Source: Areca catechu (Eukaryota; Streptophyta; Magnoliopsida; Arecales; Arecaceae). Taken from it: DNA of 64,000 bases. The notes beneath the pieces were generated by a model, which saw only the letters and a list, made by a program, of their open reading frames with translations, was not told the DNA's origin and did no database searches. The stretch is taken from the NCBI GenBank assembly GCA_021397845.1, contig CM038044.1:82221942-82285941 (forward strand). The letters are read 5' to 3'. Shown here in pieces: positions 23,271 to 34,247 of the stretch. The translations under genes were made by a program, and so were the position numbers. Position 1 is the first letter of the stretch. Every line of letters starts with the position of its first letter.

Positions 23271-24989
23271 ATGTCTGAACCCATGAAAAATTTGCAAGCC
23301 CAAATAAAAGCACTCACTGAGCAACTAACCCAATCCATGGCCCAGTTAACTCAGTCTGGTACCCAAACCAACAATAGAATTGACCATCTTGCCAATAGGT
23401 TTGACCAGTTTGAAGACCGTGTAGGGACCATACAAAGAACCCATGGGTCACAGTCTGAGCCAGATCCCGAGTCCCCTCAACCTAGGAGGACCCCAAACCC
23501 TGATCTATACCATGAGGTCGAACCTAGGAGAGCCCCTTATTTTGACCCGTACTACAATCCTCAACCTAGGAGGACCCCAAACCCTGATCCATACCAAGAG
23601 GTTGAACCGAGGAGAGCCCCTCAGCCTGACCCATACTATAATACTGAACCTAGAAGAACCCCTTACCATGACCCTTATTATGATACTGAACCCAGGAAAA
23701 CCCAATACTCTGACCCATATAGGGAGTCCAATCCTAGGAGAACCCAATACTCTGACCCATATAGGGAGTCCAACCCTAGGAGAACCCAATATTCTGACCC
23801 ATATAGGGAATCCAACCCTAAGAGAACCCAATATTCTGACCCATATAGGGAGTCCAACCTTAGGAGAACCCAATATCTTGACCCATATAGGGAGTCCAAC
23901 CCTAGGAGGACCCCATACCATGATCCATCCTTAGAACCTGACCATAGAGCTGACCCAAAATCCTATGACCCCAGATCCTATAATCCCCTGACCCATAGAT
24001 CTGCACCCTTGTCCTATGAGCCTAGGGAGCCCATAACCCCTAGGTATCAATCTTGTACTAGTCATGCTTCCCCTAGTCAACTTGAACCCTAGAGGATTAG
24101 TACCCCTAAATATGAGCCCAGTCATGAGCCACTACCCCTTAGGCAACCTGAACCTACTAGGATTAGTGTCCATAATCAGAAACCAGGACCTAGCCAATTT
24201 TTTCCTAGCCGACCTTCTCCAACCATTCCTGAGATTGACAAGGCTTACATTAACACGGAAGTGTATGAAGTTGATGCGAGCCTAATGGATGAGTATGAAG
24301 GAGAACAGGAGACACCTTTAGTAGACCTAGAATTAGCTGGCCCAGTATATACCCAGGTAGAAACCAACCCAGAGCTAGTTGATCTTGACCACATCCAACC
24401 TAAAGCTATAATGGAAGAACAAATAGAGGAAGAGAACCTAGGTACTGCTGCTAGAGGCTTACCTGAGGAAACCATAGAGGAGAGCCAAATTATAGACTCT
24501 AGTCCAAAAATACAAGAACCAGAAGAATTTATTAAGGACTTGATCTCTTTGAATCAATACCTTCAAGATGAGTCCCGTCCTATAGTTTCCATTAAGGACC
24601 TCTTCCCTGAAATTGGCGACCCATCCTTCCATTATGCAAACCCTGTAGATATAGCTCAACCTCGTAAGGTTAACCTCATTAGTATAGGATTAGTTCCTGA
24701 CACCCCATCTTTTATCCTACTTTATCCAACTAACCATGAACCTTTTTCTCTACCTTACCAAACTAATTCTGAACCCACTTCCTATTTTCTGCCCTTTCCT
24801 GACACCTCCAGCATTTTTAGGATTATTAGATTGCATTTAACTGAGATTAGCATACTGCATGCATTCATCACGCATGTTAGGTTTGCATCTTACTTCTGGC
24901 ATACTCTTTGGAATTTGCTAGGAGTTCACTGTAAATTTTCATGTGCATGTCAAGCTATGATCAAACCTAGGGAACCTATAATCTCTTAG
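23271..24989 (+). pseudogene. Repeat-rich protein of element N, unit 1 (one stop)
   Basis: A 573-codon frame from ATG at 23271, interrupted once by TAG at 24090; unit 2 has TAT there. Residues 1-65 look like a gag N-terminal coiled coil (QAQIKALTEQLTQSMAQ, then NRIDHLANRFDQFEDRV). Residues 71-224 are eleven 14-residue repeats. Then come a Pro/Arg/Ser-rich stretch, an acidic part (DEYEGEQETPLVDLELA...) and a C-terminal end of uncertain coding value. I see no capsid core, zinc knuckle, protease, RT or integrase. A basic, Tyr-rich, RNA-binding role is a guess. Position right after the leader is that of gag. Confidence 0.75.
23481..23942 (+). repeat. 42-bp x 11 coding repeat, N unit 1
   Basis: Eleven exact-length units of 42 bp (14 codons). 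The later units read PRRTQYSDPYRESN; the earlier ones are variants such as PRRTPNPDLYHEVE and PRRAPQPDPYYNTE, and unit 11 is PRRTPYHDPSLEPD. No indels: every copy keeps 42 bp. Frames on the opposite strand and in the second + frame are by-products of this periodicity. Confidence 0.92.
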
Positions 24990-25059
24990 GTTTAGATCCA
25001 AAGAGTTCAAAAAGATTTCCTTCTATAGGAATGCATAGTCAAGTCTGTTAGGTGTTAGT

Positions 25060-25655
25060 ATGAGTCCTTTGAATCATTTGTTAGGAGTCTGCATGTGCCC
25101 AGCATGTTCACCACCTACACTAATTTTAAACAAACTGGTTAATTCCCGAAGATGGATCAAAGAATTTCATGTAATGGATTATATCTTGGTTAGGCTTAGG
25201 CCTAAAAGAAGCTTCATGCTCGTAGAGCCGGACCTTTTAAAGTGATAGAGAAGGTTGGGTCAAATGCCTAGGTGTTAGACTTGCCTTCAGATTTGGGCAT
25301 TAGTTCTACCTTCAATATTACAGACCTGGTTGAGTATAGGGAACCGGCAGCGATACCTAGTGAGGCCTTTGGACCTATTCCTTTTCATTGTGAGTGACCC
25401 TAACTGAGAGTGTCCACTAACAAATTAGCCTGAGAGAGGAGAATGGATCGAGCGTATCTTGGACGATCAAGCCATCACGACCCGGAGCCGTGACTATCAA
25501 TGCTTCCTGGTCTGATGGCAAGGCCAGCCAGAGTCAGATGATTCATAGATTTCTTGAGAGGACTTGCAACGCCTCAACCCAGACCTTCTCGAGAGATATG
25601 TGAGCCAGTCTGATCTTCACGCGACAGGGTCGAGTTCCTCCCATCCCGGGAGAAT
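25060..25655 (+). pseudogene. Integrase C-terminus and chromodomain remnant, N unit 1
   Basis: Encodes the end of a gypsy pol: FHVMDYILVRLRPKRS, then VIEKVGSNA, LDLPSDLGISSTFNITDLVEY, and a chromodomain tail (RDYQCFLV*WQGQPESDDSW, DLLERY) ending STGSSSSHPGRI at the LTR. A frameshift lies in the PIPFH region near 25385, and stops include TGA at 25513 where unit 2 reads CGA. The frame runs on into the 3' LTR. Integrase core and everything upstream in pol are missing. Confidence 0.85.
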
Positions 25656-27099
25656 TGGTGGGGACACCGGAGGCCCCAAAATAAGACAGAGGCTTTTCAA
25701 CCCTCTGTGAATTGATCAATAATTTATGAGTCCATCTGTAATAAGGGCTTAGCCCATCTGAGTTTATTTTAGTTGTTATTTAAGTCTTTTGAGTTGTTAT
25801 TTCAGTTCTGTACTAGTCAGCTCATGTTGAGCTAGTTCAGTCCAATGCTAGTCAGCTCATGTTGAGCTAATTTTATTTTTTTGAGTCCTGTCCAAGCATA
25901 CTGAAGACTCAAGACCACATCATACAAGTGAATACCAAGTCCAACTAGATTGAAGACATGGAAGTTTAGCCCAAGTCCAACCCAGCTTGAAGATTTGAAG
26001 ACCCCAGGAGGAAAATTCAGAAAACCCTGATTTCTTGCAGATGCCCTCCAGATGCCCAGATTCCCTTCCAGATGCCAAAGTATATTCATAAACCAGGGCA
26101 TCCATGATTCTAGAGGTCCATCTGCATCCTAGCCCAAAGAAATCAAGCCCAAGCCCTAAAGAAGCAAGATACCAGGGAATATTCCTGCTAAATGGCTACT
26201 AGGCCATCGCAGCTTCCAAAGGCCCAAACCCATGCACCCGAGCCCCTTTGGGCTAGCCTCTTGCTGCTCCTAGAAGCCCAACATGCCCCCCTAGGCGTCC
26301 TTGGAGTGTTGGCCAAGTCAAGAGAATTTTTAGGAATTTTTTCTACCTAATGTTTCCTTATTTTCTAGCTAGGGTTTGAGAGGGAAAAGGATTCTTATGT
26401 AAAGACTTATGTGCCCTTACTTGGAGCCCAAGGTTAAGGGTCTATGTAAAGGACCCTAGACTCTTGTATGAAGGGAGATTTTGATATGTGAAATAAACCT
26501 TGAGTTGTTCTATTGCTTTGAGTGATTACCTTGCTGTGTGCATAAAGGGGTTTGAGAGTTCTTCTTCCCGGTGTTTGCAACCATTTTCCTGCCGCCAACC
26601 ATCCTTCTAGCCCCCTCCAAAACTTTCTTCCCTTTGCAATTTTTCTTTGTTTTCTTGATTTCCTCTGAGTTTTCTAACCCCTGACAGGTCGTTTGCAGGT
26701 CTCCAAGTTCCTACGAATCCAACGACTCCAGCCAAGCCTCAATCGGACCATCAAGCAGAAAGCCGGGTATCCGCTGGTCTTTGGCTCGGTTTTCCAGGTC
26801 GCATCCATCGAGGAACGAGAGATCCCTTCACTGTGATCTTCACCGGGCACTTCAGACATTGTCAGGTACACCCCCTCTACCTCCAGTCTTATTATTGTAG
26901 GAGAACTTGCCATAACCGAGGCTTCTCAGCCCCGGCGATCCTTCTTTAGTACTTTTTTAGGTTCTAATCTGCATGCTTGGCTTCAAGAATTAATATAAAA
27001 TTCTCTACAACTAATTTTGATCTTAAATTTGGGAATTAATCACCTAACCTCACGTATAAAACATATAAAAAGAATTGCATGCATATTAGTCCCCCATCA
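25656..27099 (+). repeat. LTR 2 (central) of element N
   Basis: 1444 bp, shared by both units: preceded by the pol end of unit 1 and followed by the primer site of unit 2. No target duplication at its borders, so it is not a separate insertion. Confidence 0.92.
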
Positions 27100-27101
27100 T
27101 T

Positions 27102-27113
27102 TGGTATCAGAGC
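27102..27113 (+). other. Primer-binding site, N unit 2
   Basis: TGGTATCAGAGC, standard Met-tRNA site, two bases after LTR 2. Confidence 0.92.
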
Positions 27114-27749
27114 TTAGATTAGGGCTTGTTTTCTACAATTTTTTAGTTCGTATATGCTCTATTATTTTAATTATTTATCCCTGATAAAAACTTGAAAAAT
27201 TCTGAAATTTGTTTTGTTGGGTTCAACATATTTCGAAGTAATTGTAAGAATTCTTTCAGATTTTATTATGGCCTGTGAATTTTCTGCAAGCCAAAAAACA
27301 GCCTACAAATGTTTGGCTCTATTTTTTTTCAGCAAGATAAGTTTGGAAGTTTTAGGGTTTTGTTTAGCATTTTTTGCATATCTTTTAATTTTAGTATATT
27401 TCCTGCATATAAGGCCATAATTTGTAAGTTTTCTTCTATTTAAGAAAATACCAAAAAAAAAATTATATATTCTCCAAAAATACCAAAAATATCTAAACCC
27501 TAATTTGCATCCTCATCTGCCTACCATCATTGCATAATTTACTTTAAAGGGCACTCTTGCTATATCAGATAAGGGGAGGAGTTGATAACCTCTCCTTAGC
27601 CCAAAACTACATCCCTTGCATTCGGTCCCAAGCCTTAAACTAAAAATTAACTAGACTTAATATGCCCTAGCGGGCTAGGGACACCAACTGGTCGGGTCCG
27701 GGCTAGTGTTAGATCACCGTGTCAAGTTAACCTATGTGTGCCTTGTGCT

Positions 27750-27888
27750 CAGTGTCTAGAACGGTGGTTTCGGGATTCAATCCCGAAGGGCTTGTGTGCT
27801 GGTTCGCCTACCTGGCCAATCTCTGATTGGTGTCTAGGATTGGCAATCAGGGACCTAACACTCCCCTTACACCTGCCTGGCTGAGTAC
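27750..27888 (+). other. Conserved leader module, N unit 2
   Basis: As at 22996-23134. Its first hairpin reads TTCGGGAT/ATCCCGAA, a perfect 8-bp stem. Relative to unit 1 both arms changed (an A-T pair is now G-C) and the bulge is gone, so pairing is kept. Confidence 0.7.
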
Positions 27889-28024
27889 AGGGTTACTATA
27901 GGCTAGTTTGCCACCCTAATTGAGCATCTAGTTTGGACTCTAAGTCTAGTCAGCTGTAGTCGGTCTAATCGAGTCTTGCATGAGCACTAGATCAGGGATT
28001 TAATATCACCCACCTCCTTCACAA

Positions 28025-29743
28025 ATGTCTGAACCCATGAAAAATTTGCAAGCCCAAATAAAAGCACTCACTGAGCAACTAACCCAATCCATGGCCCAGT
28101 TAACTCAGTCTGGTACCCAAACCAACAATAGAATTGACCATCTTGCCAATAGGTTTGACCAGTTAGAAGACCGTGTAGGGACCATACAAAGAACCCATGG
28201 GTCACAGTCTGAGCCAGATCCCGAGTCCCCTCAACCTAGGAGGACCCCAAACCCTGATCTATACCATGAGGTCGAACCTACGAGAGCCCTTTATTCTGAC
28301 CCGTACTACAATCCTCAACCTAGGAGGACCCCAAACCCTGATCCATATCGAGAGGTTGAACCTAGGAGAGACCCTCAGCCTGACCCATACTATAATACTG
28401 AACCTAGAAGAACCCCTTACCATGACCCTTATTATGATACTGAACCCAGGAAAACCCAATACTCTGACCCATATAGGGAGTCCAATCCTAGGAGAACCCA
28501 ATACTCTGACCCATATAGGGAGTCCAACCCTAGGAGAACCCAATATTCTGACCCATATAGGGAATCCAACCCTAGGAGAACCCAATATTCTGACCCATAT
28601 AGGGAGTCCAACCTTAGGAGAACCCAATATCTTAACCCATATAGGGAGTCCAACCCTAGGAGGACCCCATACTATGATCCATCCTTAGAACCTGACCATA
28701 GAGCTGACCCAAAATCCTATGACCCCAGATCCTATAATCCCCTGATCCATAGATCTACACCCTTGTCCTATGAGCCTAGGGAGCCCATAACCCCTAGGTA
28801 TAAATCTAGTACTAGTCATGCTTCCCCTAGTCAACTTGCACCCTATAGGATTAGTACCCCTAAATATGAGCCCAGTAGTGAGCCACTACCCCTTAGGCAA
28901 CCTGAACCTACTAGGATTAGTGTCCATAATCAGAAACCAGGACCTAGCCAATTTTATCCTAGCCGACCTTCTCCAACCATTCTTGAGATTGACAAGGCTT
29001 ACATTAACGCGGAAGTGTATGAATCTGATGCGAGCCTAGTGGATGAGTATGAAGGAGAAGAGGAGACACCTTTAGTAGACCTAGAATTAGCTGGCCTAGT
29101 AGATACCCAGGTAGAAACCAACCCAGAGCTAGTTGACCTTGACCACATCCAACCTTAAGCTATAATGGAAGAACAAATAGAGGAAGAGAACCTAGGTACT
29201 GCTGCTAGAGCCTTACCTGAGGAAACCATAGAGGAGAGCCAAATTATAGAGTCTAGTCCAAAAATATAAGAACCAGAAAAATTTATTAAGGACCTGATCT
29301 CTTTGAATCAATACCTTCAAGATGAGTCCCCTCCTATAGTTCCCATTAAGGACCTCTTCCCCGAAATTGGCGACCCATCCTTCCGTTATGCAAGCCCTAT
29401 AGATATAGCTCAACCTCGTAAGGTTAACCTCATTAGTATAGGATTAGTTCCTGACACCCCATCTTTTATCCTACTTTATCCAACTAATCATGAACCTTTT
29501 TCTCTACCTTACCAAACTAATTCTGAACCCACTTCCTATTTTCTGCCCTTTCCTGACACCTCCAGCATTTCTAGGATTATTAGATTACATTTAACTGAGA
29601 TTAGCATACTACATGCATTCATCATGCATGTTAGGTTTGCATCTTACTTCTGGCACACTCTTTGGAATTTGCTAGGAGTTCACTGTAAATTTTCATGTGC
29701 ATGTCAAGCTATGATCAAACCTAGGGAACCTATAATCTCTTAG
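28025..29743 (+). pseudogene. Repeat-rich protein of element N, unit 2 (two stops)
   Basis: Same 573-codon frame as unit 1, same ATG context. Open from 28025 to a TAA at 29156 (unit 1: AAA), with a second TAA at 29267 (unit 1: CAA), then open to 29743. The stops differ from the one in unit 1, so the frame was open in their common ancestor. Eleven 14-residue repeats at residues 71-224, then the acidic part with DEYEGEEETPLVDLELAGLV. No enzyme domain seen. Confidence 0.78.
28235..28696 (+). repeat. 42-bp x 11 coding repeat, N unit 2
   Basis: Eleven 42-bp units in register with unit 1, differing by scattered substitutions, so the repeat number was fixed before the two units separated. Confidence 0.92.
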
Positions 29744-29813
29744 GTTTAGATCCAAAGAGTTCAATAAGATTTCCTTCTATAGGAATGCATAGTCAAGTCT
29801 GTTAGGTGTTAGT

Positions 29814-30408
29814 ATGAGTCCTTTGAATAATTTGTTAGGAGTCTGCATGTGCCCAGCATGTTCACCACCTACACTAATTTTAAAAAAACTGGCTAATTCC
29901 CGAAGATGGATCAAAGAATTTGATGTAGTGGATTATATCTTGGTTAGGCTTAGGCCTAAAAGAAGCTTCATGCTCGCAGAGTCAGACCTTTTAAAGTGAT
30001 AGAGAAGGTTGAATCAAATGCCTAGGTGTTAGACTTGCCTTCGGATTTGGTCATTAGTTCTACCTTCAATATTACAGACCTGGTTAAGTATAGGGAACTG
30101 GCAGCGATACCTAGTGAGACCTTTGGACCTATTCCTTTCATTGTGAGTGACCCAAACCCAGAGTGTCCACTAACAAATTGGCCTGAGAGAGGAGAACGGA
30201 TCGAGCGTATCCTGGACGATCAAGCCATCACGACCCGGGGCCGTGACTATCAATGCTTCCTGGTCCGATGGTAAGGCCAGCCAGAGTCAGACGATTCATA
30301 GATTTCTCGAGAGGACTTGCAATGCCCCAACCCAGACCTTCTCGAGAGATATGTGAGCCAGTCTGATCTTCACTCGACAGGGTCGAGTTCCTCCCACCCT
30401 GGGAGAAT
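29814..30408 (+). pseudogene. Integrase C-terminus and chromodomain remnant, N unit 2
   Basis: Better preserved than unit 1: FDVVDYILVRLRPKRS, VLDLPSDLVISSTFNITDLVKY and FIVSDPNPECPLTNWPERGE, then the chromodomain IERILDDQAITTRGRDYQCF, with TAA at 30272 where unit 1 reads CAA. Continues in frame to SSSSHPGRI-type residues and into LTR 3. Confidence 0.85.
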
Positions 30409-31863
30409 TAGTGGGGACACCGGAGGCCCCAGAATAAGATAGAGGCTTTTCAACCCTCTGTGAATTGATCAATAATTTATGAGTCCATCTGTAATAAGGG
30501 CTTAGCCCATCTGAGTTTATTTTAGTTGTTATTTGAGTCTTTTGAGTTGTTATTTTAGTTCTGTACTAGTCAGCTCATGTTGAGCTAGTTCAGTCCAATG
30601 CTAGTCAGCTCATGTTGAGCTAATTTTATTTTTTTGAGTCCTGTCCAAGCATACTGAAGACTCAATACCACATCATACAAGTGAAGACCAAGTCCAACTA
30701 GATTGAAGACATGGAAGTTTAGCCCAAGTCCAACCCAGCTTGAAGATTTGAAGACCCTAGGAGGAAAATTCAGAAAACCCTGATTTCTTGCAGATGCCCT
30801 CCAGATGCCCAGATTCCCTTCCAGATGGCAAAGTATATTCATAGACCAGGGAATCCATGATTCTATAGGTCCATCTACATCCTAGCTCAAAGAAATCAAG
30901 CCCAGTTGCCAAGCCCAAGCCCTAAAGAAGCAAGATACCTGGGAATATTCCTGCTACATGGCTACTAGGCCTTCCCAGCTTCCAAAGGCCCAAACCCATG
31001 CACCCGAGCCCCTTTGGGCCGGCCTCTTGCTGCTCCTAGAAGCCCAACACGCCCCCATAAGCATCTTTGAAGTGTTGGCCAAGTCAAGAGAATTTTTAGG
31101 GATTTTTTCTACCTAATGTTTCCTTATTTTCTAGCTAGGGTTTGAGAGGGAAAAGGATTCTTATGTAAAGACTTATGTGCCCTTACTTGGAGCCCAAGGT
31201 TAAGGGTCTATTTAAAGGACCCTAGCCTCTTGTATGAAGGGAGATTTTGATATATGAAATAAACCTTGAGTTCTTCTATTGCTTTGAGTGATTACCCTGC
31301 GTGTGCATAAAGGGGTTTGGGAGTTCTTCTTCCCGGTGTTTGCATCAATTTTCCTGCCGCCAACCATCCTTCTAGCCCACTCCAAAACTTTCTTCCCTTT
31401 GCAATTTTCCTTTGTTTTCTTGATTTCCTCGGAGTTTTCTAACCCCTGACAGGTCATTTGCAGGTCCCCGAGATCCTACGAATCCAACGACTCCAGCCAA
31501 GCCTCAATCGGACCACCGAGCAGAAAGCCGGGTATCCGCGGGTCTTTGGCTCAGTTTTTCAGGCCGCATCCATCGAGGAACGAGAGATCCCTTTGCTGTG
31601 ATCTTCACCGGGCACTTCAGACATTGTCAGGTACACCCCTCTACCTCCAGTCTTATTATTGTAGGAGAACTTGCCCTAACCGAGGCTTCTCAGCCCCGGT
31701 GATCCTTCTTTAGTACATTTTTAGGTTCTAATCTGCATGCTTGGCTTCAAAAATTAATATAAAATTCCCTACAACTAATTTTGATCAGAAATTTGAGAAT
31801 TAATCACCTAACCTCATATATAAAACATACAAAAAGAATTGCATGCATATTAGTTCCCCATCA
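30409..31863 (+). repeat. LTR 3 of element N
   Basis: 1455 bp, starting TAGTGGGGACACC (first bases TA instead of TG, so one G-to-A change) and ending CCCCATCA before the CCATG duplication. Confidence 0.92.
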
Positions 31864-31868
31864 CCATG

Positions 31869-33237
31869 CCATTGGGACTCTTCATATATGGCATCTAAAA
31901 TGCCCTTAAGTTCAATTAAAATCAGATCAAGCTCTGATTTGGCTAGCCCCACTTAGGACTCAACCTAATTTAGGTTTTCCATAATTAGGTTAGCCGAATT
32001 AGCAAGCAACCGAACCCAATCCAATTGGGTTAGGAATTAGGTTAGCATACATATGCTAGTATGCAATATGGCTAACCAATTAGAATCCTATGACCCTAAT
32101 TAAATCATGAATGATTTCCTTGGCCAAGCCTCTATTGTGTGTGATCCATTGGGTTTCACATCTAGCCAGCAGTAGGTTTAGGTTTGAGCCGATTCAATCC
32201 GATCGAACCCAATTGACCTAATTAGGTCAAATTGGCTCACCTAATTGTCCAATTCGAATCACACATCGAATTGACTCATGAAACCAAACCAATTGGTTCA
32301 TGAAAACCTACAAGACAAGATTGATGTCTAGCAACATGTCATGCCTACCCGGAAGATGAGGAATTTGGTGGAAAATACCAAAATACCCTTCAGTAGTAAG
32401 TTACATGCAATTCAATCTTTCGATCTTTCATTATCCCGATTAAGTGATAGGTATAGATATATGTCAAACCCTAACACTTAATCATATCGAATCTCAACTC
32501 GATCATGAGGACTCAACTGATGACTGATTAGATTCCACTAATCTTATCTTGCTTTGATCAAAGGCTCCTTGAGTCTCTCATCGTAGAGATTGCATGGGAT
32601 AACAATTCCTCTTACCAGGAATGATCGATTCCTTGTTGGTCCACTCACATCCTTTGTACACCTTCCACCATACCCAGAACACCACGTACATGCCGCAATG
32701 GCTTGAATGAGTATGAACCAAAATATGGCTTAGTGTGCACAAGGAACCATGGTGACCTCAGGTCTAAAGATCACATGCACAACTTCTACTCTAGGATCTA
32801 TCTTTTGGCAAGTAGTAAGACTTTCATAAGATAATCCCAGTGTAGATCAGTCCAGTGTACTCATACCCTGATGAGCACCCTTATCCTTGTATTAGTGTTT
32901 CTACATAAGTGGTTGTGAGATCAACCACCCTCATCAACTAAGCATACATAGGATAAGCTAGTCTTTCCAGATTCATTGATCCCGAAATCGATGGTCCAAC
33001 AACTAGGAACATTCTAGATTATGGTTTATAAGAATTAGGTCTCACTATTATGAACTCCATCGTAACCCTAACTCCATTTTCCTAATTTATGGGGTTCATC
33101 ATAATCAATAAAAAAATATGACACAGTAGTATATGATGAATCAAATGCCTTTATTAATATGAAAGTATGTCATACATGAGCTGGAAGTTTACAAAAAGGC
33201 CCTCATAATGATTGGCTCTTAGGGCACTTTTCTATCA
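31869..33237 (-). repeat. 5' LTR of element B, U3-side part
   Basis: Continues the LTR broken at 20900 and ends TTTTCTATCA before GAACT. Aligns with about 13615-14986. Confidence 0.93.
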
Positions 33238-34145
33238 GAACTTGCCCTAGTTATGAAAAAATTTAAGAGATTTATGGGCAGAAGAAGAACGAACAGATGG
33301 AGGAAGCAATTCAAAAGAGGAGACTATGGAAAGAAAAAGAAAAAGACAAAGAAAAGGACAAGGACAAAGATTAAACTCTAATTTGTTATGAATATAAGAA
33401 ACCAGGACACATACATCCTGATTGCCCAGAGATCGAGAAAAAGATGTTTAAGAGAAAGAAAAAGAAGGCAATGCTTGCGACATGGAGCGATAGTGATGAA
33501 TCTACATCAACCGAAGAAGAAGAGGATACAACAAAGATAGCTCAAATATGCCTTATGGGATTGGAGGATGAGGTAACAACTTCTGAACCTAATATAGAAT
33601 GTACTTATGATGAGCTTCATAATGCTTTTTGTGAATTATTGATAGAGTACAAAAAGGCTGGTTTGAAAATGAAAAATTTAAAAAATAATTATGATATGGT
33701 TGAAAAAGATAAAAATGAAGTTTGTGAAAGAAACAAGATTTTACAAAGAGAATTAAGTTTGATTTGTGAAAGACTTAAATCTATCCAATTTGAGAAGGAA
33801 GAACTTCTTGAAAAAAATAGAATTTTACAAAAGAAAAATACTATTTTACAAGATGAAGTTCAAAACCTAAAACCCTTGGTTGAGACATTAACTTTATGCT
33901 CTAACAAACTTAAACTGATTTTGAAAGATCAAAGAGATACTAATAACAAGTTTGGAATTGGTTATAAAGGTTTAAATTCAAATAAATTTTATGCTTCCAC
34001 ATCTTATGCTCCCAAGTTCATTAGACCAAAGCAATATGGATCTAAGTTTGCATCACATGCTTTTTATTCAAAGCTAAAACTTATCTGCTATGCTTGTAAT
34101 AATATTGGTCACAAAGTATTTGAATATCATTTGAATGTCATTTGA
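33238..34145 (+). pseudogene. gag C-terminal part of element C
   Basis: Resumes C gag after element B with ELALVMKKFKRFM and a Lys/Arg-rich stretch. From about 33375 it encodes a zinc knuckle reading CYEYKKPGHIHPDC, where the second Cys has become Tyr. Then come an acidic Ser/Glu part, a coiled coil with heptad-like Leu/Ile/Glu/Lys (about 33640-33920), and a second knuckle-like CYACNNIGHKVFEYH that also lacks its last Cys. A stop precedes the first knuckle (near 33372). Coiled-coil gags of this kind are known from SIRE-type elements. Confidence 0.82.
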
Positions 34146-34247
34146 AATATAATGGCAAAAAGAAAATCAAGAAAATTTGGTTCCAAAAGGAACCAATCCT
34201 ACTAACTTGTAAGTATCCAAGAGAGCTTGGATACCTAAATCAACTAC

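Larger units (their letters stand above)
20901..31863 (+). mobile_element. Gypsy-derived element N: LTR-internal-LTR-internal-LTR
   Basis: Three LTRs of 1445, 1444 and 1455 bp enclose two near-identical internal regions (22346-25655, 27100-30408), a repeat period of about 4755 bp. Only one target duplication surrounds the whole. The internal region keeps a leader, one large frame with 14-residue repeats and a 3' piece of integrase with chromodomain; protease, RT, RNase H and the integrase core are absent. It therefore depended on proteins of another element, perhaps a relative of G. Confidence 0.92.
12367..33237 (-). mobile_element. Ty1/copia element B, minus strand, split by element N
   Basis: LTRs of 2620 and about 2630 bp (12367-14986; 19640-20900 plus 31869-33237) flank a degraded internal region with the same plan as A, E and D. 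LTR ends are TGATGGGAATTC and TTTTCTATCA on the + strand. It lies inside the gag of C. LTR divergence looks larger than for D, A or E, so it is older. Its 5' LTR was later split by N. Confidence 0.93.

Noticed and set aside
23505..23934. Overlapping frames on both strands in the 14-residue repeat region (also 28197-28688)
   Set aside because: A 42-bp repeat without stops in one frame tends to stay open in others; only the frame starting at 23271 continues beyond the array and has the gag-like start.
30026..30274. Separate small gene of 82 codons
   Set aside because: It is the integrase C-terminus and chromodomain part of N unit 2, bounded by stops.
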